Assembly (NCBI GenBank): GCA_016933745.1
Contig: JAFGAK010000125.1
Coordinates: 1 to 52,938, forward strand
Origin: Bacteroidales bacterium
GTDB taxonomy: Bacteria; Bacteroidota; Bacteroidia; Bacteroidales; UBA12170
Reading direction: 5' to 3'
Length of the DNA stretch: 52,938 nucleotides
Below the pieces are notes generated by a model. That model had not been told where the DNA came from. It worked only from the letters and a program-made list of their open reading frames with translations, and made no database searches. Shown here one piece after another: positions 17,891 to 27,153 of this stretch (the stretch's first letter is position 1; each line of letters starts with the position of its first letter). The position numbers and the translations under genes are program-made.

Positions 17891-20401
17891 TTAAATTTCG
17901 AAGTCTCCCAAATCCTCACCACTTTCTTGTTCACTTCTTTTTTCCCGATTTTTATCCTTGTTTAGCTTCCCAAATTTATAGCTGACGCTAATTTGTAAAA
18001 CACGGGTGGTTGGAAAACGTTCTGTAAACTGCGTAAAATTAGAACCTGTGGAGGTGTAGGCGAATTTTCGTGTATTAAAGATATCACGTACGCGCAGATT
18101 TACACTGGCTTTTTTCTTTAAAAAATCTTGCTTTAGACCCGCGTCAACAGCAAATCGTGCGTCCATACTTCCTTGTGAGGTAACTCGGGCGGCGTCGTAT
18201 CTTCCTGATAATTGCGCACTTAAGTTGGAGTTGATTTTGAAATTGTTACTTGCTTTTAAATTCCAAGTAAAACCGGCATTGGATAATTCAGTGCTTTCAC
18301 CACTGTTATAAGTTAATTGGTAAAAATTCAAGCCGGCGTTCATGCTCCACCATTTGTAAAACTGACCCGAATAAGTTACTTCACCTCCGTAAGATTCTCT
18401 TGAACCAATGTTTTGATAGGTAATTGTTGAAACTCCAAAGTCGTCTACTAAGTTGATTGTTTCTATAACATCTGTTACATAACGGTAATACAACGTTGCG
18501 TTGAGCATCGATTTATTGATGTAACGAGTATAAGCAACTTCAATTGCGTTTACATACTCAGGACTTAAATCCGGATTTCCTTTTCGAATATTGTATGGAT
18601 CGCTGGTATTTCCAAAAGGATTTAGCTGGCGCGAATTTGGCCGATTTACTCTTCGACTGTAATTGAAATTGATTTCGTTGTCTGCATTGATCTTTTGTAA
18701 CAAGAATAAGCTTGGATAAAGACTGAAATACTCGTTCGGATAAGAATCGTTTGTAGTAACTAGTTCTGATTGAATATCTGCATATTCTGCACGTAAACCT
18801 GTTTGGTAGCTAAATTTCCCTATTTCTCCAGCAAATTGAGTATACAGTGCATGAATATTTTCATTATAAATGAAATTGTTGGTCAGATTTTCGTTTGGAA
18901 TTATATGCTCATTCTCATCCAATTGACCGGCAATATAATCGTTGTTTGATTTTTTCAACGTGCTTTTAGCACCTAGTTCCAGTTTGCTATGTTCAAAAGT
19001 TTGCAAATAATCTAAACGGAAGGTGCTTACTTGATTTGTTGATAACGTATTTTCACTTAAATCGTTTGGTGTAAATCCATCAGGATAATAAAGATCGCTT
19101 ATTGCGGAGGTTGTTCGGTTCTGATCCATTTCAGAATCGTAATTAGAATATGCAATTTCTGCTTCTACATAATGATCTTTTGAACTTAATGTTTTGCGAT
19201 AATTGGTGTTTAAATCATACGAAAAACCTAAATTTGAGCTAGTGATGTCGTTCAGATAATAATCGGTTATTTCAAAGGGTTCATAGTAATTTTGATAGAT
19301 ACTTTCCTGAGTTCTTCTCATATTTCTACTTCCTCCTCTGGCTCCAAAACTCCAAACATTTTTAGGATTTAAAAAGAAATCAGCGTTTAGAGAAAAATTA
19401 TGTCCACCGCCAGTTCGGTCACTTTCATTCGTGTCATTAAAAAGTTTAATGGTATCATTTACCAATACTGTTTTCTCACTGGCTCCGCTCATCGGTTGTT
19501 TAAATTGACGGAAACCATAGGTCGCACTCAAATTCATTTTTGAAGTTCGGTAATTTAAATTTGCACCAATACTGTAAGAGCCATCTGTTCCCAAGCCGCT
19601 ATTCACTTGACCGTTGAATCCGGAAAATTTATTCTTTTTTAAAATGACGTTTAAAATGCCGCTAACTCCTTCCGGATCATATTTAGCAGAAGGGTTGGTG
19701 ATAATTTCGATGGATTCGATACTTTCCGAAGGAATAGCTTCCAACAAAGCGCCGGTAGATTCAGCAGATAAACCACTTGGTCGGCCATCGATGAGAATAG
19801 TTAAATTCTGACTGCCTCTCAAACTTACGTTTCCTTCTGTATCCACTTCGATTGAAGGTACATTCTCCAATACATCAATGGCAGTTCCTCCTGCAGAAAC
19901 TAAATCTTTATCAACACTCACTACTTTTCTGTCAATTTTGTTCACAATAACCGCTCGTTCGGCAGTAATGTTTACTTCATTCAAATCGGTAGCTTTCGAA
20001 GAAATTTTAAGGTTATTGAAAATATGTTCGGATTCCTCATTAGTGATTTTTAAATTTTTAATCACGTAAGGTTCATAACCGATAAATTCAATTTTCATTT
20101 CGTATTGACCCATTGGAATGTTTTCGATACTAAAATTACCTTTTTCATCTGTAATTCCACCCGCTGTTATCTTTTTTAAACGTAAGTTATAAAAGGCAAC
20201 TGTGGCATATTCAACACCTTCACCTGTTTGAGCATCAATTACGTTGCCTTTAACAAGTCCTGATTTAGGAATATTATTCGGATCCATTGGTCCGTGTAGC
20301 TTTTCGGTATTTTGAGGTGCAGCACTCGTTGGTACTTGCGCAAAGTTTATTTGCGTAATAAGCAAAAGTAAACTTGTAAATAGGATTATTTTGTTGGTCA
20401 T
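17891..20401 (-). CDS. TonB-dependent receptor, outer membrane beta-barrel family with carboxypeptidase-regulatory-like N-terminus
   Basis: 836 aa: signal peptide, GNVIDAQTGEGVEYATVAFYNL, plug VSAGGTAIDVLENVPSIEVDTEGNVSLRGSQNLTILIDGRPSG, long beta-barrel. Confidence 0.92.
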   Translation of the reverse strand: MTNKIILFTSLLLLITQINFAQVPTSAAPQNTEKLHGPMDPNNIPKSGLVKGNVIDAQTGEGVEYATVAFYNLRLKKITAGGITDEKGNFSIENIPMGQYEMKIEFIGYEPYVIKNLKITNEESEHIFNNLKISSKATDLNEVNITAERAVIVNKIDRKVVSVDKDLVSAGGTAIDVLENVPSIEVDTEGNVSLRGSQNLTILIDGRPSGLSAESTGALLEAIPSESIESIEIITNPSAKYDPEGVSGILNVILKKNKFSGFNGQVNSGLGTDGSYSIGANLNYRTSKMNLSATYGFRQFKQPMSGASEKTVLVNDTIKLFNDTNESDRTGGGHNFSLNADFFLNPKNVWSFGARGGSRNMRRTQESIYQNYYEPFEITDYYLNDITSSNLGFSYDLNTNYRKTLSSKDHYVEAEIAYSNYDSEMDQNRTTSAISDLYYPDGFTPNDLSENTLSTNQVSTFRLDYLQTFEHSKLELGAKSTLKKSNNDYIAGQLDENEHIIPNENLTNNFIYNENIHALYTQFAGEIGKFSYQTGLRAEYADIQSELVTTNDSYPNEYFSLYPSLFLLQKINADNEINFNYSRRVNRPNSRQLNPFGNTSDPYNIRKGNPDLSPEYVNAIEVAYTRYINKSMLNATLYYRYVTDVIETINLVDDFGVSTITYQNIGSRESYGGEVTYSGQFYKWWSMNAGLNFYQLTYNSGESTELSNAGFTWNLKASNNFKINSNLSAQLSGRYDAARVTSQGSMDARFAVDAGLKQDFLKKKASVNLRVRDIFNTRKFAYTSTGSNFTQFTERFPTTRVLQISVSYKFGKLNKDKNREKRSEQESGEDLGDFEI

Positions 20402-20488
20402 GTTTTGTGTATTTTGGGTTTTTGACTCCTTTTGTCCTGAAAGGTTTAAAGGCCGGCAAAGATATATTTTTTTGTAATTTAAAAAGCT

Positions 20489-20496
20489 TAAATTTG
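20489..20496 (+). promoter_or_regulatory. -7 box TAAATTTG upstream of holB-like gene
   Basis: taaatttg 16 nt before ATG at 20513; a TTTG lies at 20471-20474 but spacing is short. Confidence 0.4.
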
Positions 20497-20512
20497 TACA
20501 TCAATAATAGCT

Positions 20513-21691
20513 ATGCAGTTTAAAGATATCATTGGTCAGGATGCCCTGAAAATGCGCTTAATTAATTCGGTTAAAGAAAACCGGATTAGTCATGCGCAAT
20601 TATTTCTTGGGAAAGGAACAATCGGAAAGTTTGCTCTCGCTTTTGCCTATGCACAATACATTAATTGTACTAATAAACAAGAGAATGATTCTTGCGGAAC
20701 GTGCAGTTCTTGTCGGAAATATGCCGCTATGAGTCATCCCGACTTATTTTTCAGTTATCCCGTAAATACCAATAAAAATACAACTTCCAAAACAACCGAA
20801 ACTCGCGTTTCTAAAGATCCTGTGAGTCGAGATTTTATCAATGATTGGAAAAATTACATCGACGAAGTAAAAGGCTATCCAGATTTGTTTCAATGGTATC
20901 AGAAAATTGGAATCGAAAATAAGCAAGGACTGATAAGCAGAGAGGAATCGCGCAAAATTGTTCAGCAACTTCAATACAAAGCTGTAGAAGCAAATTTTAA
21001 AGTATTGATTGTATGGATGGTTGAAAAAATGAATGATGTCGCTTCGAATGCCTTGCTAAAGTTAATTGAAGAACCTCCAGATAATACATTGATTTTTTTG
21101 ATCGCGAATGAAAGAGAAAAGCTTTTACCAACGATTTTGTCGCGAGTTCAAGTGGTGGTAGTTCCTCCAATCGAAGATATAAAATTGCAGGATTTTATAA
21201 GTGATTTCAATCCAAAATTATCTCAAGCTGAAATTAGAGACATTGCAAATCTTGCAGCCGGCGATGTTTTTGAGGCGAAAGAAATTATGAATGATTCAAC
21301 TGAGTTAAGAGAGAATTTTGATCTCTTCGTGGAATGGATGCGCCTATGTTATAAAAAAGGAAGTCTAGAAGGTATCAAAACCTGGGTTGATAAAGTGAGT
21401 AAATTCGGAAGAGAAAAACAAAAAAGTTTTTTGAATTATTCCTTGCGAATGCTTCGCGAAAGCTTGTTGTTAAACTATGGAAAAGACCAATTGGTGCATA
21501 TAATGCTGCACGAAGAATCGTTTCTAATTAAATTTGCTCCATTCATTCATTTGAAAAATGCACCTGATATTCAAAAAATTCTCGACTTAGGAATATACGA
21601 AATAGAACGAAATGTGGCGAGTGCATCTCTTTTTACTGATCTTTCCTTGCAAATGAGCATCCTTCTCAAGATGGATTCTGCTGAAAGATAA
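20513..21691 (+). CDS. holB: DNA polymerase III subunit delta' (clamp loader)
   Basis: MQFKDIIGQDALKMRLINSVKENRISHAQLFLGKGTIGKFALAFAYAQYINC, zinc cysteines CGTCSSCRK, NALLKLIEEPPDNTLIFLI. Confidence 0.9.
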   Translation: MQFKDIIGQDALKMRLINSVKENRISHAQLFLGKGTIGKFALAFAYAQYINCTNKQENDSCGTCSSCRKYAAMSHPDLFFSYPVNTNKNTTSKTTETRVSKDPVSRDFINDWKNYIDEVKGYPDLFQWYQKIGIENKQGLISREESRKIVQQLQYKAVEANFKVLIVWMVEKMNDVASNALLKLIEEPPDNTLIFLIANEREKLLPTILSRVQVVVVPPIEDIKLQDFISDFNPKLSQAEIRDIANLAAGDVFEAKEIMNDSTELRENFDLFVEWMRLCYKKGSLEGIKTWVDKVSKFGREKQKSFLNYSLRMLRESLLLNYGKDQLVHIMLHEESFLIKFAPFIHLKNAPDIQKILDLGIYEIERNVASASLFTDLSLQMSILLKMDSAER

Positions 21692-21821
21692 AATTGCTTT
21701 TTCTCCTTCGATTAACAGAAATTAATGATTACTTTTGTGTGATTATTTAGCTGTTTCTGCCCTTATAGGAAAGGATTTTTTTGACGGAAAAGGGAAGTAC
21801 AGTGATTTATTATATCTATCT

Positions 21822-22928
21822 ATGGAAGAGAGTCAAACGAATGGCAAGAGTCTCCTGACAAGAGGTTGTTGTGCATCTCAATTAATAACAGATAAAGCCA
21901 AAAGTACGCAGCATTTTTCGTGTTCCAAACTGGATGCACATAATTGGTTATCATCCATTCCGGCATCGGCTAGTCAACCGATTTTTGATTGTGTAGAAGT
22001 CCGCTTTAAAAATAGTCACAAAGATTTTTATCGAATTCCAAGTGATGTTCAAGTTGAAAAAAATGACATCGTAGCAGTGGAAGCTTCTCCCGGTCACGAT
22101 ATTGGAATTGTTACCCTCAGCGGCGAAACAGCTCGATTGCAAATGAAACGGAAAAAGGTAGATCCAAGCTCCGATGCAATCAAGAAAATCTACCGACTAG
22201 CTCGCCCAAACGACATTGAGAAGTGGATCAAATCAGCAGAAAGAGAAGATGCTACTTTACTCAAAGCACGAAAGCTTGTTAGCGATTTAGGCCTGAAGAT
22301 GAAAGTGAATGATATTGAATTTCAGGGCGACGAAACCAAAGCGATTTTCTATTATACAGCGGAAGATCGAGTAGATTTCCGTCAGCTAATCCGAGTTTTG
22401 GCAGATAGTTTCCATGTTCGTATCGAAATGCGACAAATAGGAGTTCGACAAGAAGCTGCACGCGTTGGAGGGATTGGATCGTGCGGAAGAGAATTATGCT
22501 GCTCCACTTGGCTTACTAGTTTTACATCGGTTACAACCAATGTAGCTCGTACCCAACAACTATCTTTAAACCCTCAAAAATTAGCCGGACAATGCGGTAA
22601 ATTGAAGTGTTGCCTGAATTTTGAATACGATGCCTATACAGATGCACAAGTCGATTTTCCGGATACAAACGTGCTTCTGAAAACAAAAAAAGGAGATGCA
22701 ACTTTCCAGAAAATGGATGTTTTCAAAGAGATTTTTTGGTACACTTATTTGAATGATCCGGGAAATTTTATCGCTTTACCCGTAAAAAAAGTAAAATACA
22801 TTGTTAGTAGAAATCTTGCTGGCAAAAAGCCCGACGACCTCGAAAGTTTCATGATTAAAACAGTTGAGAAAAAAGTTCTGAACGGAATTGAAGAAGGCGA
22901 CTTAACCCGATTCGACCATAAAAAATAA
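21822..22928 (+). CDS. PSP1 domain protein, RicT/YaaT-like
   Basis: PSP1 hallmark GIGSCGRELCCSTWLTSFTSVTTNVARTQQLSLNPQKLAGQCGKLKCCLNFEYDAY; ATG at 21822 preferred over TTG at 21735. Confidence 0.88.
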   Translation: MEESQTNGKSLLTRGCCASQLITDKAKSTQHFSCSKLDAHNWLSSIPASASQPIFDCVEVRFKNSHKDFYRIPSDVQVEKNDIVAVEASPGHDIGIVTLSGETARLQMKRKKVDPSSDAIKKIYRLARPNDIEKWIKSAEREDATLLKARKLVSDLGLKMKVNDIEFQGDETKAIFYYTAEDRVDFRQLIRVLADSFHVRIEMRQIGVRQEAARVGGIGSCGRELCCSTWLTSFTSVTTNVARTQQLSLNPQKLAGQCGKLKCCLNFEYDAYTDAQVDFPDTNVLLKTKKGDATFQKMDVFKEIFWYTYLNDPGNFIALPVKKVKYIVSRNLAGKKPDDLESFMIKTVEKKVLNGIEEGDLTRFDHKK

Positions 22929-22932
22929 AGCA

Positions 22933-23430
22933 ATGAGAAAAAATAGTGTGCATTTCTTTATAAATAAATGGATCAGAATTATTGCCTTTGCTTGGATTGG
23001 GATTGTTGCAATATCATGCGATCGAAATCGTTACTATGAAGAAAATGTGGCCATTACTAATGAAAACTGGTTTTATCAAGATGCAAAGACATTTGAACTC
23101 GAAATGTTAGATACGTTGAGTCCTTTTAATTTTTATCTAAATGTTAGAAATACAATCGATTATAAATATGCTAATTTGTATTTCTTTATTCAAACAGATT
23201 TGCCTAATGGGACCAAAGCCATTGATACAATCGAATGTCAATTGGCTAATTACGAAGGAAAATGGTTAGGAAGTGGACACGGAAAATTTAGAGATAATCA
23301 ATTTATCCTACGTAAAAACATGCAATTTCAGCAATCAGGAAAATATCGGTTTTCACTCCGTCAAGGAATGCGCGAAGACAGCTTGAAAGGAATTGTTGAT
23401 GTTGGAATTCGATTAGAAAAAGCATATTAA
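22933..23430 (+). CDS. gldH: Gliding motility lipoprotein GldH
   Basis: Lipobox (AISC-DRNRYYEEN), DLPNGTKAIDTIECQLANYEGKWLGSGHGKFRDNQFILRKNMQFQQSGKYRFSLRQGMREDSLKGIVDVGIRLEK. Confidence 0.9.
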   Translation: MRKNSVHFFINKWIRIIAFAWIGIVAISCDRNRYYEENVAITNENWFYQDAKTFELEMLDTLSPFNFYLNVRNTIDYKYANLYFFIQTDLPNGTKAIDTIECQLANYEGKWLGSGHGKFRDNQFILRKNMQFQQSGKYRFSLRQGMREDSLKGIVDVGIRLEKAY

Positions 23431-23448
23431 TAAAGAACACTGAATCAG

Positions 23449-25731
23449 ATGAGTGTGAAAAAAAATACCAAAACAAAGGGGAAATCTGAGGCAAAAAAGC
23501 CGGGGTTTCTTAAGTGGTTGTTGATTTTGTGGGGAGGATTTTTCCTTAGCATTTTTCTTCTTTTTGGACTGTTTGTTTTAATATCCAATGGTTATTTAGG
23601 CAAAATGCCAAGCTTCGAAGAATTGGAAAATCCGGAATCTTCTCAAGCTTCGCTTATTTTTGCTGATGATGGTCGATTATTGGGTTCCTATTTTATCGAA
23701 AATCGATCAGATGTTGATTTTAGAGACTTATCGCCCAACTTAGTAAATGCACTTATTGCCACCGAAGATATACGATTTTATCAGCATCCCGGTATTGATT
23801 TTAAAGCAATGGGGCGAGTGCTTGTTGGTGTAATTACCGGCTCCTTAAAAGGTGGAGGTTCTACCATTACGCAACAGCTTGCAAAACTCCTTTTTACCGA
23901 AGAACCCGGCTCAAGCTTGCTTCGTGTGAAACAAAAATTGAACGAATGGGTGATAGCGGTTAAATTGGAGAAGAGCTATTCAAAAGAAGAAATTATTGCC
24001 ATGTATTTGAATAAATACGATTTTATTAATAATGCAGATGGAATACAAACTGCTGCGCGTGTTTATTTTGGTACAACTCCAGATTCTCTCACTTTAACTC
24101 AATCGGCTACTTTAGTGGGGATGTTGCAGAATTCTTCCTTGTACAATCCTTTCCGTCGTCCTGAATTAGTTACGCAACGCCGGAATGTCGTTCTCGGACA
24201 AATGTATCGCAACGATTTTATCGATGAAATAACTTACGATTCAGCCATTGTTCAACCGCTTGCTCTAAATGTAAATAAACAAGGACATGACCAAGGTTTA
24301 GCCAGCTATTTTAGAGAGTATTTACGTGGATATCTTACCGATTGGGCTTCGGAAAATTTAAAACCCGATGGAACACCCTATAACCTATATCGAGATGGTT
24401 TGCGAATTTATACTACCGTTAATTACGATATGCAGGTTTATGCCGAAGCTGCTGTAAAAGAGCATCTAGGAAAAGACTTACAGCCGTCTTTTTATCGCCA
24501 TTGGAAGGGATATACCAATGGTCCATTCGATTTTGAGAATGATGCTGTTCAGGAAATTCAAAAAATATTGAATACGGCAAAAAAACGATCGGAACGTTAT
24601 CGTTTAATGAAAAAAGCAGGTTATTCAAACGACTCGATCGATATTGCTTTTAAAACACCAACTCCAATGACGCTTTTTTCGTGGAATGGAGATATTGATA
24701 CCGTATTAACACCAATGGATAGTATCCGATATTATAAAGGTATTTTGCAAGCCGGATTGATGTCGGTGCAGCCACAAACCGGACAAGTGAAAGCCTATGT
24801 GGGAGGAATTGATTATCGTTATTTTAAATACGATCACGTGACTCAAGCAAAAAGGCAAGTGGGATCAACATTCAAACCAATTGTTTATTCGCTGGCAATG
24901 CAAGAAGGAAATATGTCGCCTTGTAGCAAAATGGCCAATGTGCAGCCAATGATTCGTTTGCCCGACGGAACTTTTTGGAAACCGAAAAATTCAAATTCCA
25001 AATTTGAAGGGAGCGAAGTTACATTGAAATGGGCACTGGCAAATTCAATCAATTGGATTTCAGCGCAATTAATTGATAAATACAATCCGGCAGCTGTAGT
25101 AAAAATGGCCCGAAACTTAGGAATCACAAGTTATATTCCTCCGCTGCATGCAATTGCATTGGGAACTCCGGATATCTCGCTTTACGAAATGGTGGGAGCC
25201 ATGTCCACTTTTGCAAATAAAGGCGTTCATATGAAACCAATCTTTATTACTCGTATCGAAGATAAAAACGGAAATGTATTGGAGCGCTTTACACCTGAAT
25301 CCAACGAAGCAATGAGCGAAGAAACGGCTTATTTAATGCTATCTTTGATGAAAGGTGTGGTGGAAAGTGGAACAGGAGTTCGATTGAAATACACTTACGG
25401 GTTTACAAATCCAATTGCGGGAAAAACCGGTACAACACAAAATCAATCCGATGGTTGGTTTATGGGAATTACACCTAAGTTAATGACTGGAGTTTGGGTT
25501 GGAGCAGAAGACCGCTCCGTGCATTTTAGGACGATTACCGAAGGACAAGGAGCAAATATGGCGCTTCCAATTTGGGCTCTATTTATGAAAGCGGTTTATG
25601 CTGATAAAAAAATCGATTTGTATCAAGGTGATTTCGAAAAACCGCTAAAACCTTTATCTGTGGAAATTGATTGTGATGTGTACGACGCCCAACATCGAAA
25701 GAAAATATTTGAGAAAACAAGCGATTTTTAA
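23449..25731 (+). CDS. Penicillin-binding protein 1A-type bifunctional transglycosylase/transpeptidase
   Basis: GT51 motifs ATEDIRFYQHPGID, GGSTITQQLAKLLF; transpeptidase motifs KRQVGSTFKPIVYSLAM, SINW, KTGTTQNQSDGWFMG. Confidence 0.95.
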   Translation: MSVKKNTKTKGKSEAKKPGFLKWLLILWGGFFLSIFLLFGLFVLISNGYLGKMPSFEELENPESSQASLIFADDGRLLGSYFIENRSDVDFRDLSPNLVNALIATEDIRFYQHPGIDFKAMGRVLVGVITGSLKGGGSTITQQLAKLLFTEEPGSSLLRVKQKLNEWVIAVKLEKSYSKEEIIAMYLNKYDFINNADGIQTAARVYFGTTPDSLTLTQSATLVGMLQNSSLYNPFRRPELVTQRRNVVLGQMYRNDFIDEITYDSAIVQPLALNVNKQGHDQGLASYFREYLRGYLTDWASENLKPDGTPYNLYRDGLRIYTTVNYDMQVYAEAAVKEHLGKDLQPSFYRHWKGYTNGPFDFENDAVQEIQKILNTAKKRSERYRLMKKAGYSNDSIDIAFKTPTPMTLFSWNGDIDTVLTPMDSIRYYKGILQAGLMSVQPQTGQVKAYVGGIDYRYFKYDHVTQAKRQVGSTFKPIVYSLAMQEGNMSPCSKMANVQPMIRLPDGTFWKPKNSNSKFEGSEVTLKWALANSINWISAQLIDKYNPAAVVKMARNLGITSYIPPLHAIALGTPDISLYEMVGAMSTFANKGVHMKPIFITRIEDKNGNVLERFTPESNEAMSEETAYLMLSLMKGVVESGTGVRLKYTYGFTNPIAGKTGTTQNQSDGWFMGITPKLMTGVWVGAEDRSVHFRTITEGQGANMALPIWALFMKAVYADKKIDLYQGDFEKPLKPLSVEIDCDVYDAQHRKKIFEKTSDF

Positions 25732-25763
25732 TCGTAATTTATATCTAAAGAAAAATTGAAGTC

Positions 25764-26444
25764 ATGGAAGACAAATGGAATCTGTTTCAGAAGTTTTTAA
25801 TTACTGAAAATGCAAATATCTCGATTTACGATTTTCTGATTAACTCCGCAGTAGTAGTGGTTTTGTCGATACTTCTTGACTTTACCTATCGTAAATGCGG
25901 CACTAGTTTGTCAAACAAAAAAGGTTTTGCTAGCAATTTTATCTTATTGGCTTTCACAACCATGCTGATTATCACCATTGTAAAATCTTCACTTGCTTTA
26001 TCTTTGGGATTGGTGGGTGCACTATCCATCGTTCGATTTAGAGCAGCAATTAAAGAGCCCGAAGAGTTAGCTTATTTGTTTATTGCTATCGCGATCGGTT
26101 TGGGTTTAGGCGCGAATCAAACACTTATTGTTTTACTTGCTTTTTTGATTTTGATGATCATTCTTTGGGGCCGATTTTTACTTACCAACAAGCAACAAAC
26201 TCAGAATTTATTTCTAAATCTTAGTGTGGATAACGCTACTGATTTTGATCTAGAAAAATTAAATACATTGGTTGCTAAGCATTTTGGCCACTTTCGGATG
26301 AAACGTTACGATAAGTCTATGAATATGGTGGAAGTGGCTTTTTTTGTTGAACTTAAAAAAACGGATGCCATTCAAGCTTTTCAAACAGATTTAGCTGCTA
26401 ACTCTTGGAAGTTTCATTTGAGTTTTCTTGATCAAGAACTTTAA
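25764..26444 (+). CDS. DUF4956 family membrane protein
   Basis: Conserved segment LALSLGLVGALSIVRFRAAIKEPEELAYLFIAIAIGLGLGANQTLI with several TM helices. Confidence 0.88.
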   Translation: MEDKWNLFQKFLITENANISIYDFLINSAVVVVLSILLDFTYRKCGTSLSNKKGFASNFILLAFTTMLIITIVKSSLALSLGLVGALSIVRFRAAIKEPEELAYLFIAIAIGLGLGANQTLIVLLAFLILMIILWGRFLLTNKQQTQNLFLNLSVDNATDFDLEKLNTLVAKHFGHFRMKRYDKSMNMVEVAFFVELKKTDAIQAFQTDLAANSWKFHLSFLDQEL

Positions 26445-26449
26445 ACCTA

Positions 26450-27151
26450 ATGACGGCTTTTTTTGAGCATAATCACACAAGATATGAGCGTAAGTTTGTA
26501 GTCGAAGGAAAAGGCAGAGCTTACGGCGAAATGCTTATTAAGCAAAATCCGGCAAATTTTCATCCCATTTTTCAACTTCGGTCAATCAATAATATTTATT
26601 TTGACACGACTAGATTCAAAAATTATTCTGATAATTTTGAAGGAAATAGCAATCGGCAAAAAATTAGAATTCGTTGGTATGGAAATACGTTCGGATACAT
26701 TAAAAATCCGATTTTAGAATTTAAAATTAAAAGGGGAGAACTAGGAATTAAAAAATCATTTCCGCTTCCTGACTTTACTTTGGAATCAGGATTTAACGCT
26801 TTCCAATTTGAAAAATATTTCGAACAAGCCGACTTACCTACTGCGATTCTGGAAATCATGAAATCGCAAGCTCCACGCTTATTAAATACGTATCAACGAA
26901 CCTATTTCAGATCTTTTGATCATGCTTTTCGTTTTACAGTGGATGATCAATTGGAGTACCGCAGTTTTAGGAATCAAAACAATCAATTCTTGGAAATAAT
27001 CAAGGATGACAATAAGATTATCTTGGAATTGAAATACGAGCAGAAATTTGGAAACAATGCCGCTTTCATTACCAATTCCTTGCCGTTACGATTGAATAAA
27101 TTCTCCAAATATATTGCCGGACTAGAATTGCTAAAATCAGGATTTATATAA
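26450..27151 (+). CDS. VTC domain-containing putative polyphosphate polymerase
   Basis: RYERKFVVEG, INNIYFDTTRFKNY, RQKIRIRWYG, ILEFKIKRGELGIKKSF, TYQRTYF, IILELKYEQ, KFSKYIAGLEL: VTC/TTM-tunnel motifs. Confidence 0.87.
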   Translation: MTAFFEHNHTRYERKFVVEGKGRAYGEMLIKQNPANFHPIFQLRSINNIYFDTTRFKNYSDNFEGNSNRQKIRIRWYGNTFGYIKNPILEFKIKRGELGIKKSFPLPDFTLESGFNAFQFEKYFEQADLPTAILEIMKSQAPRLLNTYQRTYFRSFDHAFRFTVDDQLEYRSFRNQNNQFLEIIKDDNKIILELKYEQKFGNNAAFITNSLPLRLNKFSKYIAGLELLKSGFI

Positions 27152-27153
27152 CG

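Noticed and set aside
21735-21821. N-terminal extension of the RicT-like ORF (MCDYLAVSALIGKDFFDGKG...)
   Set aside because: Starts at TTG, has no family features, and overlaps a possible -7 box (TACTTTTG); ATG at 21822 preferred.
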